This document shows positions 8,964 to 16,490 of a DNA stretch of 64,000 bases, piece by piece. Position 1 is the stretch's first letter; every line of letters starts with the position of its first letter. The notes under the pieces are model-generated. The model ran no database searches and was not told where the DNA came from. It saw only the letters and a list, made by a program, of their open reading frames with translations. Source of the DNA: Fragum whitleyi (taxonomy: Eukaryota > Mollusca > Bivalvia > Cardiida > Cardiidae); contig OX411552.1 in the NCBI GenBank assembly GCA_948146395.1, positions 8,070,186-8,134,185 of the forward strand. The letters run 5' to 3'. The position numbers and the translations under genes were made by a program.

Positions 8964-9335
8964 TTATAAGGCTTTTAATGCACCACCAATACCTCCAATG
9001 ACAGCTTTACCTAATAATGGTATTAATGCAGACCCTAACAATGGTAGAAATCCACCCTTCTGATTCAAAATGCGTTTCTTCTTTTTTACAGACACTGATT
9101 TTGAAGCAAGATTCTGAAGATGTTGACGGTTTGAATACAACTTCTTCTTCTGAGCATCTGTTAGGTGTACATTGCCTTTTAAAACATTGTGACAACATTC
9201 TGATATACATCTTATCACTGTAGATGATAATTCTTTAACTAATTTTTTTCTTAGCTTCGGTGAAGATTTCATTAATGCCATGACCATATGACCATGTTTC
9301 CTAATTAAAGGAACTTTCCTTATTTTTTTCACCAT
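8964..9335 (-). CDS. Basic core protein with C-terminal GG-hydrophobic tail (pX-like)
   Basis: 123 aa, open. The pattern is: basic N-terminus, CISECCHNVLKGNVHLTDAQ, a Lys-rich linker, then QKGGFLPLLGSALIPLLGKA and a Gly/Ala-rich end. This family is common in polintoviruses and adintoviruses. It has been compared with adenovirus core protein X, which binds DNA and is cut by the viral protease near GG sites. The GG in NQKGGF is a candidate cleavage point. If the local protease is dead, this maturation would fail. It is followed after 13 nt by the next gene, suggesting one transcript. Confidence 0.7.
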   Translation of the reverse strand: MVKKIRKVPLIRKHGHMVMALMKSSPKLRKKLVKELSSTVIRCISECCHNVLKGNVHLTDAQKKKLYSNRQHLQNLASKSVSVKKKKRILNQKGGFLPLLGSALIPLLGKAVIGGIGGALKAL

Positions 9336-9395
9336 GTTATCACTTCTTCAGATAAATCATAAATGATAAAGAACGTGTAATATCAAAAGTATTTA

Positions 9396-10298
9396 TTAGG
9401 TAGAAAATTTTTCTCGTATTGCTGTAAGAGCTATTCTAGCTGGAGAAGATACAGTTCTCATATCCAAAGTTGTTAAGGGTGAAAAAGGTGCAATTCCATA
9501 TTTTCTGTTTCTAAGTTTCTGCTGACTTGATTTTGGCATACGTTGTGGTGTAATGAAATCACTGTCATAACTTGAATCAGAGGTTGAACTTGAGATCGGG
9601 GTTGAAAAACGGGCAGATGAATTCGGAGACAAAGAACTTGATAAGAATGAAGGTGGAGACATATGCATCGGTGTTTGTGGTGAATGAATTGGTGAAATGG
9701 GGGAAACATTTGGTGTTACATTTGTTGATGACATTTTAGAAAAAGGTCTATGTGATCTTCTCATTGTAATGAACCTTTCATCAATTGAGAATTTGTTTTT
9801 TGATTTCTTTGGAGAATTTTTCTTTTTTCTTTTCACAACTTTTTTCTTTGGAGATTTTCTTTTTACAACTTTCTTCTTTGGAGATTTTCTTTTAACAGAA
9901 TTTTCCTTAGGAGTTTTTCTTTTAACAGATTTTTTATCATGTCCAAATTTTCTTGCAGTTCTTTCTCCATCCCATCTAAGGAGACTTCTTATTATTACAC
10001 CACCAAGAAAACCACCACCACCTGGTTTCAATATGATTTTACGTTTTACTTGTTCATTAATGTTTTGATCTGCAAGCTTAGCTACATCATCTCTTTGTTT
10101 ATTCATATATGTAACAGTTTGCTTTGGTAGCTTGATTCTATTTTCAATGATATTTTGTGCTGCCAAAGAAAACCATTTCAATATTTCCTTTAAACCAGCA
10201 TTCAATAACGCTTCTCTGTCATACTTGTTTGTCTGTCTACTTAAGTTCTGTAAAGCATGAATCACTGATGTAGATGTTCTCGGTAAGGCCATGTTCAC
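9396..10298 (-). CDS. GG-motif core protein fused to SPKK-repeat and Ser/Pro tail
   Basis: 300 aa, open. Residues 30-110 resemble the neighbouring 123-aa core protein (NAGLKEILKWFSLAAQNIIE; KRKIILKPGGGGFLGG), so the two are probably paralogues. Residues 124-168 hold three to four 10-residue units of the type KRKSPKKKVV plus NSPKKSK. Residues 180-240 are Ser/Pro-rich. SPKK motifs bind the DNA minor groove in sperm histones H1 and H2B, so DNA packing is a fair inference. A TATAAA lies about 50 nt before the ATG (10349-10354), inside the end of the ATPase gene. Confidence 0.7.
   Translation of the reverse strand: MNMALPRTSTSVIHALQNLSRQTNKYDREALLNAGLKEILKWFSLAAQNIIENRIKLPKQTVTYMNKQRDDVAKLADQNINEQVKRKIILKPGGGGFLGGVIIRSLLRWDGERTARKFGHDKKSVKRKTPKENSVKRKSPKKKVVKRKSPKKKVVKRKKKNSPKKSKNKFSIDERFITMRRSHRPFSKMSSTNVTPNVSPISPIHSPQTPMHMSPPSFLSSSLSPNSSARFSTPISSSTSDSSYDSDFITPQRMPKSSQQKLRNRKYGIAPFSPLTTLDMRTVSSPARIALTAIREKFST
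9828..9930 (-). repeat. 30-bp tandem repeat coding for SPKK units
   Basis: Three near-identical and one diverged 30-bp copies (plus strand TTTGGAGATTTTCTTTTAAC or -TTTACAAC type) encode the KRKSPKKKVV repeats in the 300-aa gene. Copy number could vary between related elements. Confidence 0.75.
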
Positions 10299-10348
10299 TC
10301 AATGACTAAGATCAAAAGACTGGACTTGAATGATCACAAGTTCACCCA

Positions 10349-10354
10349 TTTATA
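10349..10354 (-). promoter_or_regulatory. TATA box before the SPKK-protein gene
   Basis: TATAAA (minus strand) 51 nt before the ATG at 10298. It overlaps the ATPase stop region, giving the downstream gene its own promoter. Confidence 0.5.
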
Positions 10355-11012
10355 CAGGTGAATAAATTATTGGACCTTGATCTTCATTCTTTGTATACCA
10401 TCTATGAAATATATCAGTTCTTAATCTCAATACTTTTTGAGTTCGAGAATGAAAATCAATGACCAAATAACCATGAGGTAAGGATGTTGCATCATTGTAC
10501 GCAGGAATCAAGTGTGGGGCTTGCATTTGATTTGCTAGAGTCTTTATTTGGTTACTATCACGTTCATTGCGAAAAAGTATCATATACCTTGAATTTAAAC
10601 TAATGGTTCTACTTGATTTTGACTGTGAAAACATGTTTTGTGTTATATAGATGACACTTGCATTACGATGATGACCCCTTCTAGTAAACCATAATTTAAT
10701 TTTCTCTTCATCTTTTTCACCTAACATATCATCAAATATTACCAAATGTGGTATAGATGCATCACTAACAATTTCATTTTCATCTTCAGGTATTCCGTCA
10801 ATAGTAATGAAATCAAATTTTTCTTTCATGATACTGTATGCATTTTGCCATTCTTTATAACACCAAGTAATTCTTTTTGGTGCAATGGTAAATAAGTCTT
10901 CACGATAATCTATCAGTTTGTGAACGAATTCTGTTTTACCACATCCACTTGGACCAGAAATGAAAATATTACAAGGATGGTTAAACAAGAGGGAGAGAAT
11001 ATCTACATCCAT
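10350..11012 (-). CDS. DNA-packaging ATPase (FtsK-HerA type), intact
   Basis: 220 aa, open. Walker A is GPSGCGKT at residues 20-27. Walker B is HLVIFDDML with Asp94-Asp95. IYITQNMF at about 122-129 is in the place of the sensor/Q motif of the A32-like packaging ATPases. The length is typical of polintovirus, virophage and adintovirus ATPases, which drive genome entry into the preformed capsid. The family sits in the FtsK-HerA group of P-loop motors. The AT-rich spacer of about 350 bp upstream shows no clear TATA box. It is intact while integrase and capsid genes are broken. Confidence 0.93.
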   Translation of the reverse strand: MDVDILSLLFNHPCNIFISGPSGCGKTEFVHKLIDYREDLFTIAPKRITWCYKEWQNAYSIMKEKFDFITIDGIPEDENEIVSDASIPHLVIFDDMLGEKDEEKIKLWFTRRGHHRNASVIYITQNMFSQSKSSRTISLNSRYMILFRNERDSNQIKTLANQMQAPHLIPAYNDATSLPHGYLVIDFHSRTQKVLRLRTDIFHRWYTKNEDQGPIIYSPV

Positions 11013-11139
11013 TTCTTACGTCCTTACCATTCAATCGGTAGAAATAAAATGACAAAGATATATTCATTTTTATTACTTTCATTAAGATTTTTATTAAAAC
11101 ATAAAACATTCTTTGAGAACATTTTTTTACAATAACATA

Positions 11140-11310
11140 TTTACAATTTCATTTTTTTATTTTCTAAAAAAACATTTTTTATAAAACATTTTTGAAAAAT
11201 ATTTTTCAAAAATATTTTCGAAAAAAGTTTTTTTGAAAAATATTTTTTTAAAGTATTTTTACAAAATATTTTAGAAAAATATTTTCAAAAAAGTTTTTTG
11301 AAAGAATCAC
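11140..11310. other. AT-rich quasi-palindromic tract
   Basis: Runs of A and T alternate so that AAATATTTTT/AAAAATATTT and AAAACTTTTTT-like segments repeat in both orientations (for example GAAAAATATTTTTCAAAAATATTTTCG). It lies between the ATPase start and the gene at 11362. No coding potential. Base composition is far more AT-rich than its neighbours. It could be a replication or DNA-unwinding region, or simple slippage product. Confidence 0.5.
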
Positions 11311-11361
11311 AACTTTTATTTTTAAAAAAACAAAATCAACAACAAGTTTTTAAACAGTTCG

Positions 11362-12126
11362 TTAGTTATGATTAAATTCACCTTTAAGTCCACTTATCCA
11401 TGTCCAATAATGCTTCAATATTGATTCGGATAGTATAATACTTGTCTTTCCTACTTCACGATTTCCTAATTCATATGGAAAGAAGAATGTTTTACTATCC
11501 GTTTAGTAATTCACTTCATTGACAGGGAGCACTCTACATGATGAAACTGTGGAGGCCACTATTTCTTTGCTAACATCTCTGTCAAATATGATGATTCCCT
11601 CTATTGCTTCAACTTCTTCAACAGTAGTTGGAGTAGTTCGATAATTCACATGATCAATCCATGTCTTTCTATACAACATGTAAAAGTTAAATTGCTTAGC
11701 TTTTCTTTTAAGTTTCTCAATGAATTCACTACATGCTCTCCCATTCAGCATTGGTGTTTTAAATGTCCACTGATATGTATCTCTATCTCTCCAAAAGTAG
11801 AAGTTATTAAGTAAGACACTTGTCAATACTTTTATTTCACTGTCGTCGAACTGTGTATCGTTTATCATCTCCTGTATATATTCTCTCATTTTAAACAATT
11901 CTATTGCAGGCTGTCCTCTCGTGATTCCATTTTTCATCTTTCGAATCCACATTGATATACAAAGAACTTTCATTCTTTCTTGTATATCTTTATCCATTGT
12001 ATGATATCCGATGAATATCTTGTAATTCTTTTCACGTAACTCAATTGGTAGTGGAAGTTGATAAGGCAACATTTTGAAATTTAGCTTCGACAAGTAGTAG
12101 ATAATAGATGCCAGAAATGTTATCAT
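11362..12126 (-). pseudogene. Unrecognised polintovirus gene split by TAA
   Basis: 207 codons run from 12126 to a TAA at 11503-11505. The same frame then continues for 46 codons to a TAA at 11362-11364. The continuation looks protein-like (FFFPYELGNREVG, HYWTWISGLKGEF), so the first TAA is probably a nonsense change. The start may be the Met beginning MLPYQLPLPIELREKNYKIF rather than the first one, as the first 18 residues are a hydrophobic extension. Trp/Tyr-rich middle (NNFYFWRDRDTYQW). I do not recognise a family. A TATAAAT box lies about 30 nt upstream of the ATG. Confidence 0.55.
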
Positions 12127-12153
12127 CTTACAGTTCTTTAATAATTTTTTCTC

Positions 12154-12160
12154 ATTTATA
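12154..12160 (-). promoter_or_regulatory. TATA box of the gene at 11362-12126
   Basis: TATAAAT (minus strand) about 28-34 nt before the first ATG of the gene. Confidence 0.5.
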
Positions 12161-12356
12161 GAATTGTCTATAAGATGTAAGAATCGTGAAATCTCTTTTT
12201 TCTAGTTCATTCCTAATCAGTTTTTGTCTTACAAAATCATGTGTTAAGTACAATACCAAATGAACTAAAACAAACATTGTTTTCTAAGAGACAGAATCAA
12301 TATCTTTATGTACAGTGTTCAGCTTGTTCACAAGAAATGATATCCATCATACATTT

Positions 12357-12990
12357 CTACACTCTATTTATACTCCTTATGCTTGAATGTCCAAATGGGG
12401 CAGTGTCTATATCATTGCCAATTACTCTCTTTGTATAGACCGATCCGTACTTTGATCCTGCATACATTTTGTAAATGCATCGAGATTGACCAACTTACAA
12501 GTTTTGTAGTCTAAGTGTATAGCGTTGACTTTACATTTACTTTCGATATCACCATCTTTTGTAACCAATTGATATGCATAGTTCTTCGGACCAAACCCTC
12601 TGAACTTAACAATTTTTGATTTGGGTTCTTCATCGGTCCATATCCCAAATATACTATTGATATTAGGTGGATTCCATAACTGTGGGTCGTGAATGTACCT
12701 GCAATTATCAGTGTCAAAAGTACAACACTCTATCATTCAGTTTTTCTAGGATGCTATACAATTCAAGTTTAGCATAGGTCGTAACATATGATCCAACAAT
12801 GACATTGGCTGTACCATGGGTTTCAATATGGTCCAACTTGGATTCATAGTTGACCAGAATGAATGAACATTCTTCATTGAATATTTCTACATGTTAAACA
12901 ATACAGTTATGGTTGTTGATCAGTTCAAAGTATTTTGATGGTTTTGAAATATACTCTGATAGAGTCAATATCTCTTTTTGGGTATAAAAA
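12357..12990 (-). pseudogene. C-terminal remnant of protein-primed DNA polymerase B
   Basis: Only the last 200 or so codons of a family B, protein-primed polymerase remain. Visible blocks are SKPSKYFELI, TYAKLELYSILEKLNDR, the motif C region ending in FDTDN, then FGIWTDEEP, GFGPKNYAYQ and a C-terminal TAPFGH. The exonuclease domain and polymerase motifs A and B are absent, and the region to the right holds unrelated sequence. Further damage: a TAA near 12895, a 1-nt frameshift at an A/T run at 12716-12720 exactly at motif C, and another near 12425. This removes the element's own replication enzyme. Polinton POLB is normally over 1000 aa. Confidence 0.85.
12983..12990 (+). promoter_or_regulatory. 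TATA box on the plus strand
   Basis: TATAAAAA about 45 nt before an ATG at 13034. It lies at the broken end of the POLB remnant, so a plus-strand unit has been joined there. Confidence 0.55.
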
Positions 12991-13033
12991 GACGTCAGTT
13001 CTCAAAAAGAAATTCATTCTCTGAAACTGAAAC

Positions 13034-13234
13034 ATGGACTCTGAAAACATCCGATCATTTGCCGTGATCTACATTAGGCACCCGCCACCATCGCAGGTTT
13101 TACAGGGAAGAATACTGGGATTAGAGTCTCTTTCCTCTAGAATAAACGGCCCTTTTCAGGACCAACCGTATTGCAAGAATGCATCCATTTCTCAAATTGT
13201 CACATTTAAAATACACCGAACAGAACCCGTATAA
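13034..13234 (+). CDS. Short plus-strand frame with internal histone-type stem-loop
   Basis: 66 codons starting with MDSENIRSFAVIYIRHPP, with a TATA box at the right distance. A worn copy of the TIR-type stem-loop lies inside the frame (13148-13163). If the signal worked, the message would be cut before the stop codon. After the TAA the same frame is open for 61 more codons. No family recognised. It may be a leftover of a once longer plus-strand gene or a chance frame next to a displaced 3' end. Confidence 0.3.
   Translation: MDSENIRSFAVIYIRHPPPSQVLQGRILGLESLSSRINGPFQDQPYCKNASISQIVTFKIHRTEPV
13148..13163 (+). terminator. Third, degenerate histone-type stem-loop inside the element
   Basis: GGCCCTTTTCAGGACC, preceded by AATAAAC, has five of six stem pairs intact. 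The flanking sequence to about 13202 (GCAAGAATG, TTTCTCAAATTGTCA) is a diverged copy of the inner part of the TIR. So this is a third copy of the same 3'-end module. Confidence 0.65.
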
Positions 13235-13448
13235 AGTATTCAGAATGTAGTTACAAGATTTCATAGATCCAATATCGCATATTCAAATAAATTCAACAAT
13301 ACGCTAAGTCAAGTAAAACAATGCTTCACTTGCGAGTTTAATCCACCCATCTACATTAAATATCGATTTTTATCTGACATGTACACCGATACCAATTTCA
13401 TATCGGAGTTTACATTTTAAAGCGATAGGCAACCGGTTTTAAATCAGC

Positions 13449-13712
13449 GTGTTTCAAAAAGTCGCGTTAAGATTGAATAATGATAAGATGTCAACTCTTT
13501 TTCAGTCGAAAATGATAAAAATGACAAGTAGTAAATCTGAGCTTACATTACCAGTCATCAAAATAAAAATAAAATCAGTTTCAAGTAGAAAACAAAGGAA
13601 AAAACATTGGATCTACAGCAGAAATTCATCGTCAGTTTCAAAAGTTTTTGCGAATTTATTCTTCATGTTCAATAACTGTGCGAAGAACTTAATGGAAATG
13701 ATAAAAGAATAG
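13449..13712 (+). CDS. Doubtful basic frame
   Basis: 87 codons rich in Lys and Ser, opening at a GTG. The first ATG is at residue 14 (MSTLFQSKMIKMTSSKSELT). No promoter is visible and there is no known family. Its place between two plus-strand units makes a decayed gene possible. Codon use is not distinctive. Low confidence. Confidence 0.25.
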   Translation: MFQKVALRLNNDKMSTLFQSKMIKMTSSKSELTLPVIKIKIKSVSSRKQRKKHWIYSRNSSSVSKVFANLFFMFNNCAKNLMEMIKE

Positions 13713-13883
13713 GTTGACAAAACGTTTGAGATAGAAAATATTTACGTTTTCTTCATCATAAAAAAGAAATTTGAGAAAAATCATCACTGAGAAAACACAA
13801 ATTCGCATCTCGACATCCATTTTACTTGTCAAAGTAAAGGTGCTTTCGCCAAAGTCCGCGCGCCCTACACTGAAGGCTAACAG

Positions 13884-13890
13884 TATAAAA
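13884..13890 (+). promoter_or_regulatory. TATA box of the rightmost gene
   Basis: TATAAAA 45 nt before the ATG at 13935. Confidence 0.6.
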
Positions 13891-13934
13891 CTTCATCAGT
13901 CGTTCGTCAACCTCCGAAGCGAACACACGCAAAA

Positions 13935-14528
13935 ATGAATTCAGATTTCAATTTACAAGAAATCATGTCTCAGGCAAATATCACACACGATGATTTGCTA
14001 GCATCAGCCATGGATTCAACATTTGGATCGCAGAGTTGTCAGATACTTGGACCTCAGGAGAATTCATCAACAATTTAACAGAATTACCAACCAGTGAGTA
14101 CAAATGATGTTGTTCTTCAAAACATCCTCGCTGAATTGAAAACCATGAATTCGCGACAAGAAGCTATCATGATAAAAATTATTGCGGAGCTGAATACCTT
14201 CAACAAATCTTTTTTGGATTTCAAGTCACTGACGGAGAGAATACAGATTCTTAACCAAAATGTTCAAAAATTGTGTCAACAATCATCATCTCCAGTCACA
14301 TTCAAACCAACACCTCTGAAGATTCCAGTTGAATTTGACTTTGAACAAACGAACTTTCACAAACTCGTAGATAGTATTATGACTGTGATGAAAAAGAAGC
14401 AATCGTCACACACTTCATCCACCAAGAGATCATCATCATCAACGGAAAATGTTCGTCAAAGTAAAAGACATTGTTCAGAAAAAGAGAGGGGATACAAAAT
14501 TCCTACAATGACAGGGATGGGTGCCTAG
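13935..14528 (+). pseudogene. Coiled-coil protein with basic tail, split by TAA
   Basis: Starts MNSDFNLQEIMSQANITHDD. TAA at 14076-14078 stops it after 47 codons. The same frame then runs 150 codons to 14528, giving a natural length near 197. The second part has a predicted coiled coil (NILAELKTMN... to LNQNVQKLC), then a Ser/Lys/His-rich basic segment (KKKQSSHTSSTKRSS) and ends PTMTGMGA. It has a TATA box, a 45-nt leader, and a histone-type stem-loop 84 nt after the stop. An internal Met after the TAA could start a shorter protein. Family not recognised. Confidence 0.6.
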
Positions 14529-14611
14529 GGCAAGAACATCGATAACTTCAAGAAACCAAAGACCAAAAAGAAGTGCTGAGATGAATAGCAGAACTATCAA
14601 TAAACAAAAAC

Positions 14612-14627
14612 GGTCCTTTTCAGGACC
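14612..14627 (+). terminator. Histone-type mRNA 3' stem-loop (right TIR)
   Basis: GGTCCTTTTCAGGACC with AAAAAC before and ACCCAACACC after, 84 nt after the stop of the gene at 13935-14528 and in sense with it. A 6-bp perfect stem with a TTTC loop, identical to the left copy. Confidence 0.85.
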
Positions 14628-14636
14628 ACCCAACAC

Positions 14637-14645
14637 CAAGAAAGA
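14637..14645 (+). promoter_or_regulatory. Histone downstream element-like CAAGAAAGA (right)
   Basis: Starts 9 nt after the stem-loop at 14627, exactly as on the left. Candidate U7 snRNA pairing site. Confidence 0.8.
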
Positions 14646-14975
14646 ATTCATTCTCTTTCGCAAATTGTCAAAGTCCTTTTGCATTCCTCACTTTCACAAT
14701 ACATTCAAACACTTATTTCAAAGACTAAGTCCCTATACCAAGCCCCCATCTTTCCGTCTTGGAACCTTTAGATGGGGACTAGGTCAACATGCACGTTACT
14801 CACAACCAAACCCGCATTTCTCCTAAAAGACTAAGTCCACATCCAATTACTCACAACCCAACCCGCATTTCTTGTAAAAAAAAACTAAATCCACACGCAT
14901 ATTCCCCACAAGCCTAAGTTCGCATTTCTTGTAAAAAGACTAAGTCCAAATGCACAAATAGCCTACCAAAAATCT

Positions 14976-15000
14976 GGACGAAAGTTTCGTCTATTACTAC
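14976..15000. repeat. Internal, shortened copy of the element terminus
   Basis: GGACGAAAGTTTCGTC with TATTACTAC next to it repeats the tip of the TIR without the central GGCACC/GGTGCC part. It is preceded by the same CCTACCAAAAATCTGG as the true end. This shows a tandem duplication of the last 180 bp or so. Confidence 0.75.
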
Positions 15001-15147
15001 GACCAAGTCCACATGCAAATAACTCACAAGCCGGGGTTCACATGTTTCGTAAAAAAACTAAGTCCACACTCATATTCCCCACAAGCCTAAGTTCACATTT
15101 CTGTGAAAAGACTAAGTCCAAATCCACAAATAGCCTACCAAAAATCT

Positions 15148-15185
15148 GGACGTGAGGTTGGCACCAGGGTGCCAAACTCACGTCC
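15148..15185. repeat. Terminal hairpin of the Polinton, right
   Basis: Mirror copy of 1998-2035: an 18-bp stem with one mismatch and an AG loop, 9 bp from the right end. Confidence 0.9.
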
Positions 15186-15194
15186 ATTACTACT

Positions 15195-15200
15195 GCTAAT
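15195..15200. repeat. 6-bp target site duplication, right copy (GCTAAT)
   Basis: Identical to 1983-1988. Confidence 0.9.
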
Positions 15201-15426
15201 CATAAGAAATATCAAGAAGTATCAATTTATTAAATTATCTAAGTATTTATCCATCATTTGAAAATAACATAAATACGTGATACTTACATTTGTCAAGTAT
15301 TAAGCAGGCAGAGAAGACTTAGATCGGACTTCACTTCTGTTCAGTCTGATATTCGTCTATTTTGCCTGTTGTAGATTTTGAAATATGTGAATAGCATGGG
15401 GAGGGTTTAAAACATATAATACAATA

Positions 15427-15861
15427 CAGTTAAAACATTAAGCAATTGACAAGGTGAATGAATTAAAATTATCTTCGAATGAAATTGAGTGAGTGGGAGA
15501 AGTGAGTTTTGAGTGAAATCCAAGGGAGTTAATCCATTATCGCTAATTTTGTTCCAGATGAACAAATTAGCGATAATGATTGCCTCCCTTTAATAAAATA
15601 TTCAGATAGGTTCTCTGAATAGCTTTCGATGTCTTTAAGAACCCACACTCTCTAATTTAATCCAATTAAGTCAGTGAAATTCGAAGATTTTTTCTAGTGT
15701 TTTTGATTTTAAATGTAGTTGTCGATCTAATCATTTTAGTGATTTTGGAGCATTTTTGAATGGTTTGAGTAAGTGTTAGGAATGAATGAATGGAGCTCAG
15801 AGTGAATGATTTAGACGTATTTTGAGTTGAATGAGTGTCAATTTCACGGTGTTGTTAACTG
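15427..15861 (+). repeat. MITE copy 1 (0.43-kb family)
   Basis: Ends CAGTTAAAACATT... / ...GTTGTTAACTG flanked by TA. Central hairpin around AATTAGCGATA and GGGAG/CTCCC. Lies in the oxidase intron right of the Polinton. Confidence 0.85.
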
Positions 15862-15887
15862 TAACATTTTTGTTTACTCACTTTTAG

Positions 15888-16126
15888 GTATGTGGTTTTT
15901 CCATTGCCACAACGAGGCACATATGTTACAAGGCATGGCCATGGCTATCAAAGTCGGAAACCCCACCCAGTTTCCTAAACCAGCATCGTTCTTCCCGAAA
16001 TGTGGAGGGTATCTTTACCAACCAGCTCAAGAATGTGAAGATTCGACATCAGGGGCAGATGGTATCACACCACTAAAACTACTGTTCGTCGTGATGAACA
16101 TCGTCTGGACGATCGAATTATTTTGA
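15888..16126 (+). CDS. Multicopper oxidase, last exon (type 1 copper site, C-terminus)
   Basis: The acceptor is CACTTTTAG (15881-15887). Joined in phase 1 to 1676 it continues the conserved DNPG block. It starts MWFFHCHNEAHMLQGMAMAI: the HCHxxxHxxxxM pattern supplies the last copper ligands including axial Met. Later NPTQFPKPASFFPKCGGYLY and a Cys-bearing linker lead to a hydrophobic C-terminus (LKLLFVVMNIVWTIELF) and TGA. The SGADG segment before that tail would suit GPI attachment, so a surface-anchored oxidase is plausible. Stop codon at 16124-16126. Confidence 0.92.
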
Positions 16127-16199
16127 GAAATATCAAAAATTGTGAAGAGAACACAAGCGATATGCTTTACATTTAAAAAGACCGTGATACTGACAGATT

Positions 16200-16490
16200 T
16201 AAAATAATATTGAATGAGTGTGTGGAGCGTGGTTTCAGTGAAATAAAAGGGGAGTAATACAATATCGCTAAGTTTATCCATACTGGACGATATTATTGAA
16301 ACTTATTAACTCCCTTTAAAAAATCTGCGTGTTTTTTTGTTTTAGTGCCTTATGGTTCAATCAAACACTTTAAAATGCTCACCAGTCATCAAAATCCTTA
16401 GATGATTACATTTTAAATAAAAAAAAAACGTGATCGTTTTAAACAATTGTGAAGAGTTCTTGAACGATTTGGGGCGATTTTGAATGATGT
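16200..16490 (+). repeat. MITE copy (partial, diverged)
   Basis: Shares GAATGAGTGTGTGGAGCG, the central ATATCGCTAA hairpin zone and a GATCGTTTTAAAC...TTGAACGATTT inner part with the 0.43-kb family. Both termini are unclear. Confidence 0.6.

Larger units (their letters stand above)
1989..15194 (-). mobile_element. Polinton/Maverick (polintovirus) element, 13.2 kb, defective
   Basis: Four observations define the element: inverted ends starting 5'-AG, a perfect 6-bp flanking duplication, a retroviral-type integrase, and the polintovirus virion set (protease, double-jelly-roll and penton capsids, packaging ATPase). Most genes are on the minus strand. Short plus-strand genes occupy the right end. 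Autonomous Polintons are usually 15-20 kb. The shortfall here matches the loss of most of POLB. Integrase, major capsid, a 268-codon gene, the gene at 11362-12126, the gene at 13935-14528 and POLB are all broken, and the protease lacks its expected His. Minor capsid, ATPase, the pVI-like gene and the basic proteins have open frames. It is probably immobile unless helped in trans. Confidence 0.95.
14584..15194 (-). repeat. Right terminal inverted repeat of the Polinton
   Basis: The reverse complement matches the left TIR from the tip to the inner GATAGTTCT. It is about 170 bp longer because an extra segment with a shortened copy of the terminus (14976-15000) lies inside it. The inner part carries the stem-loop and downstream element. 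Confidence 0.9.
1677..15887 (+). other. Host intron (phase 1) expanded by a Polinton insertion
   Basis: The intron runs from GTAAGA at 1677 to CACTTTTAG at 15887. Removing the 13.2-kb Polinton and one 6-bp target copy leaves about 1.0 kb. About 0.43 kb of that is a MITE (15427-15861). The Polinton's main gene cluster is antisense to the host gene. Confidence 0.85.

Noticed and set aside
9697..10068. Phe-rich open frame on the plus strand opposite the SPKK gene
   Set aside because: It is the antisense of the Lys-rich repeat in the 300-aa gene. Poly-Lys codons read backward as Phe.
12241..12438. Plus-strand open frame over the POLB end
   Set aside because: Antisense of the POLB remnant and its flank. 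No promoter or family.
14608..14650. A captured histone gene in the element
   Set aside because: Only the 3' processing module is histone-like. No histone-fold sequence was found in any adjacent gene.
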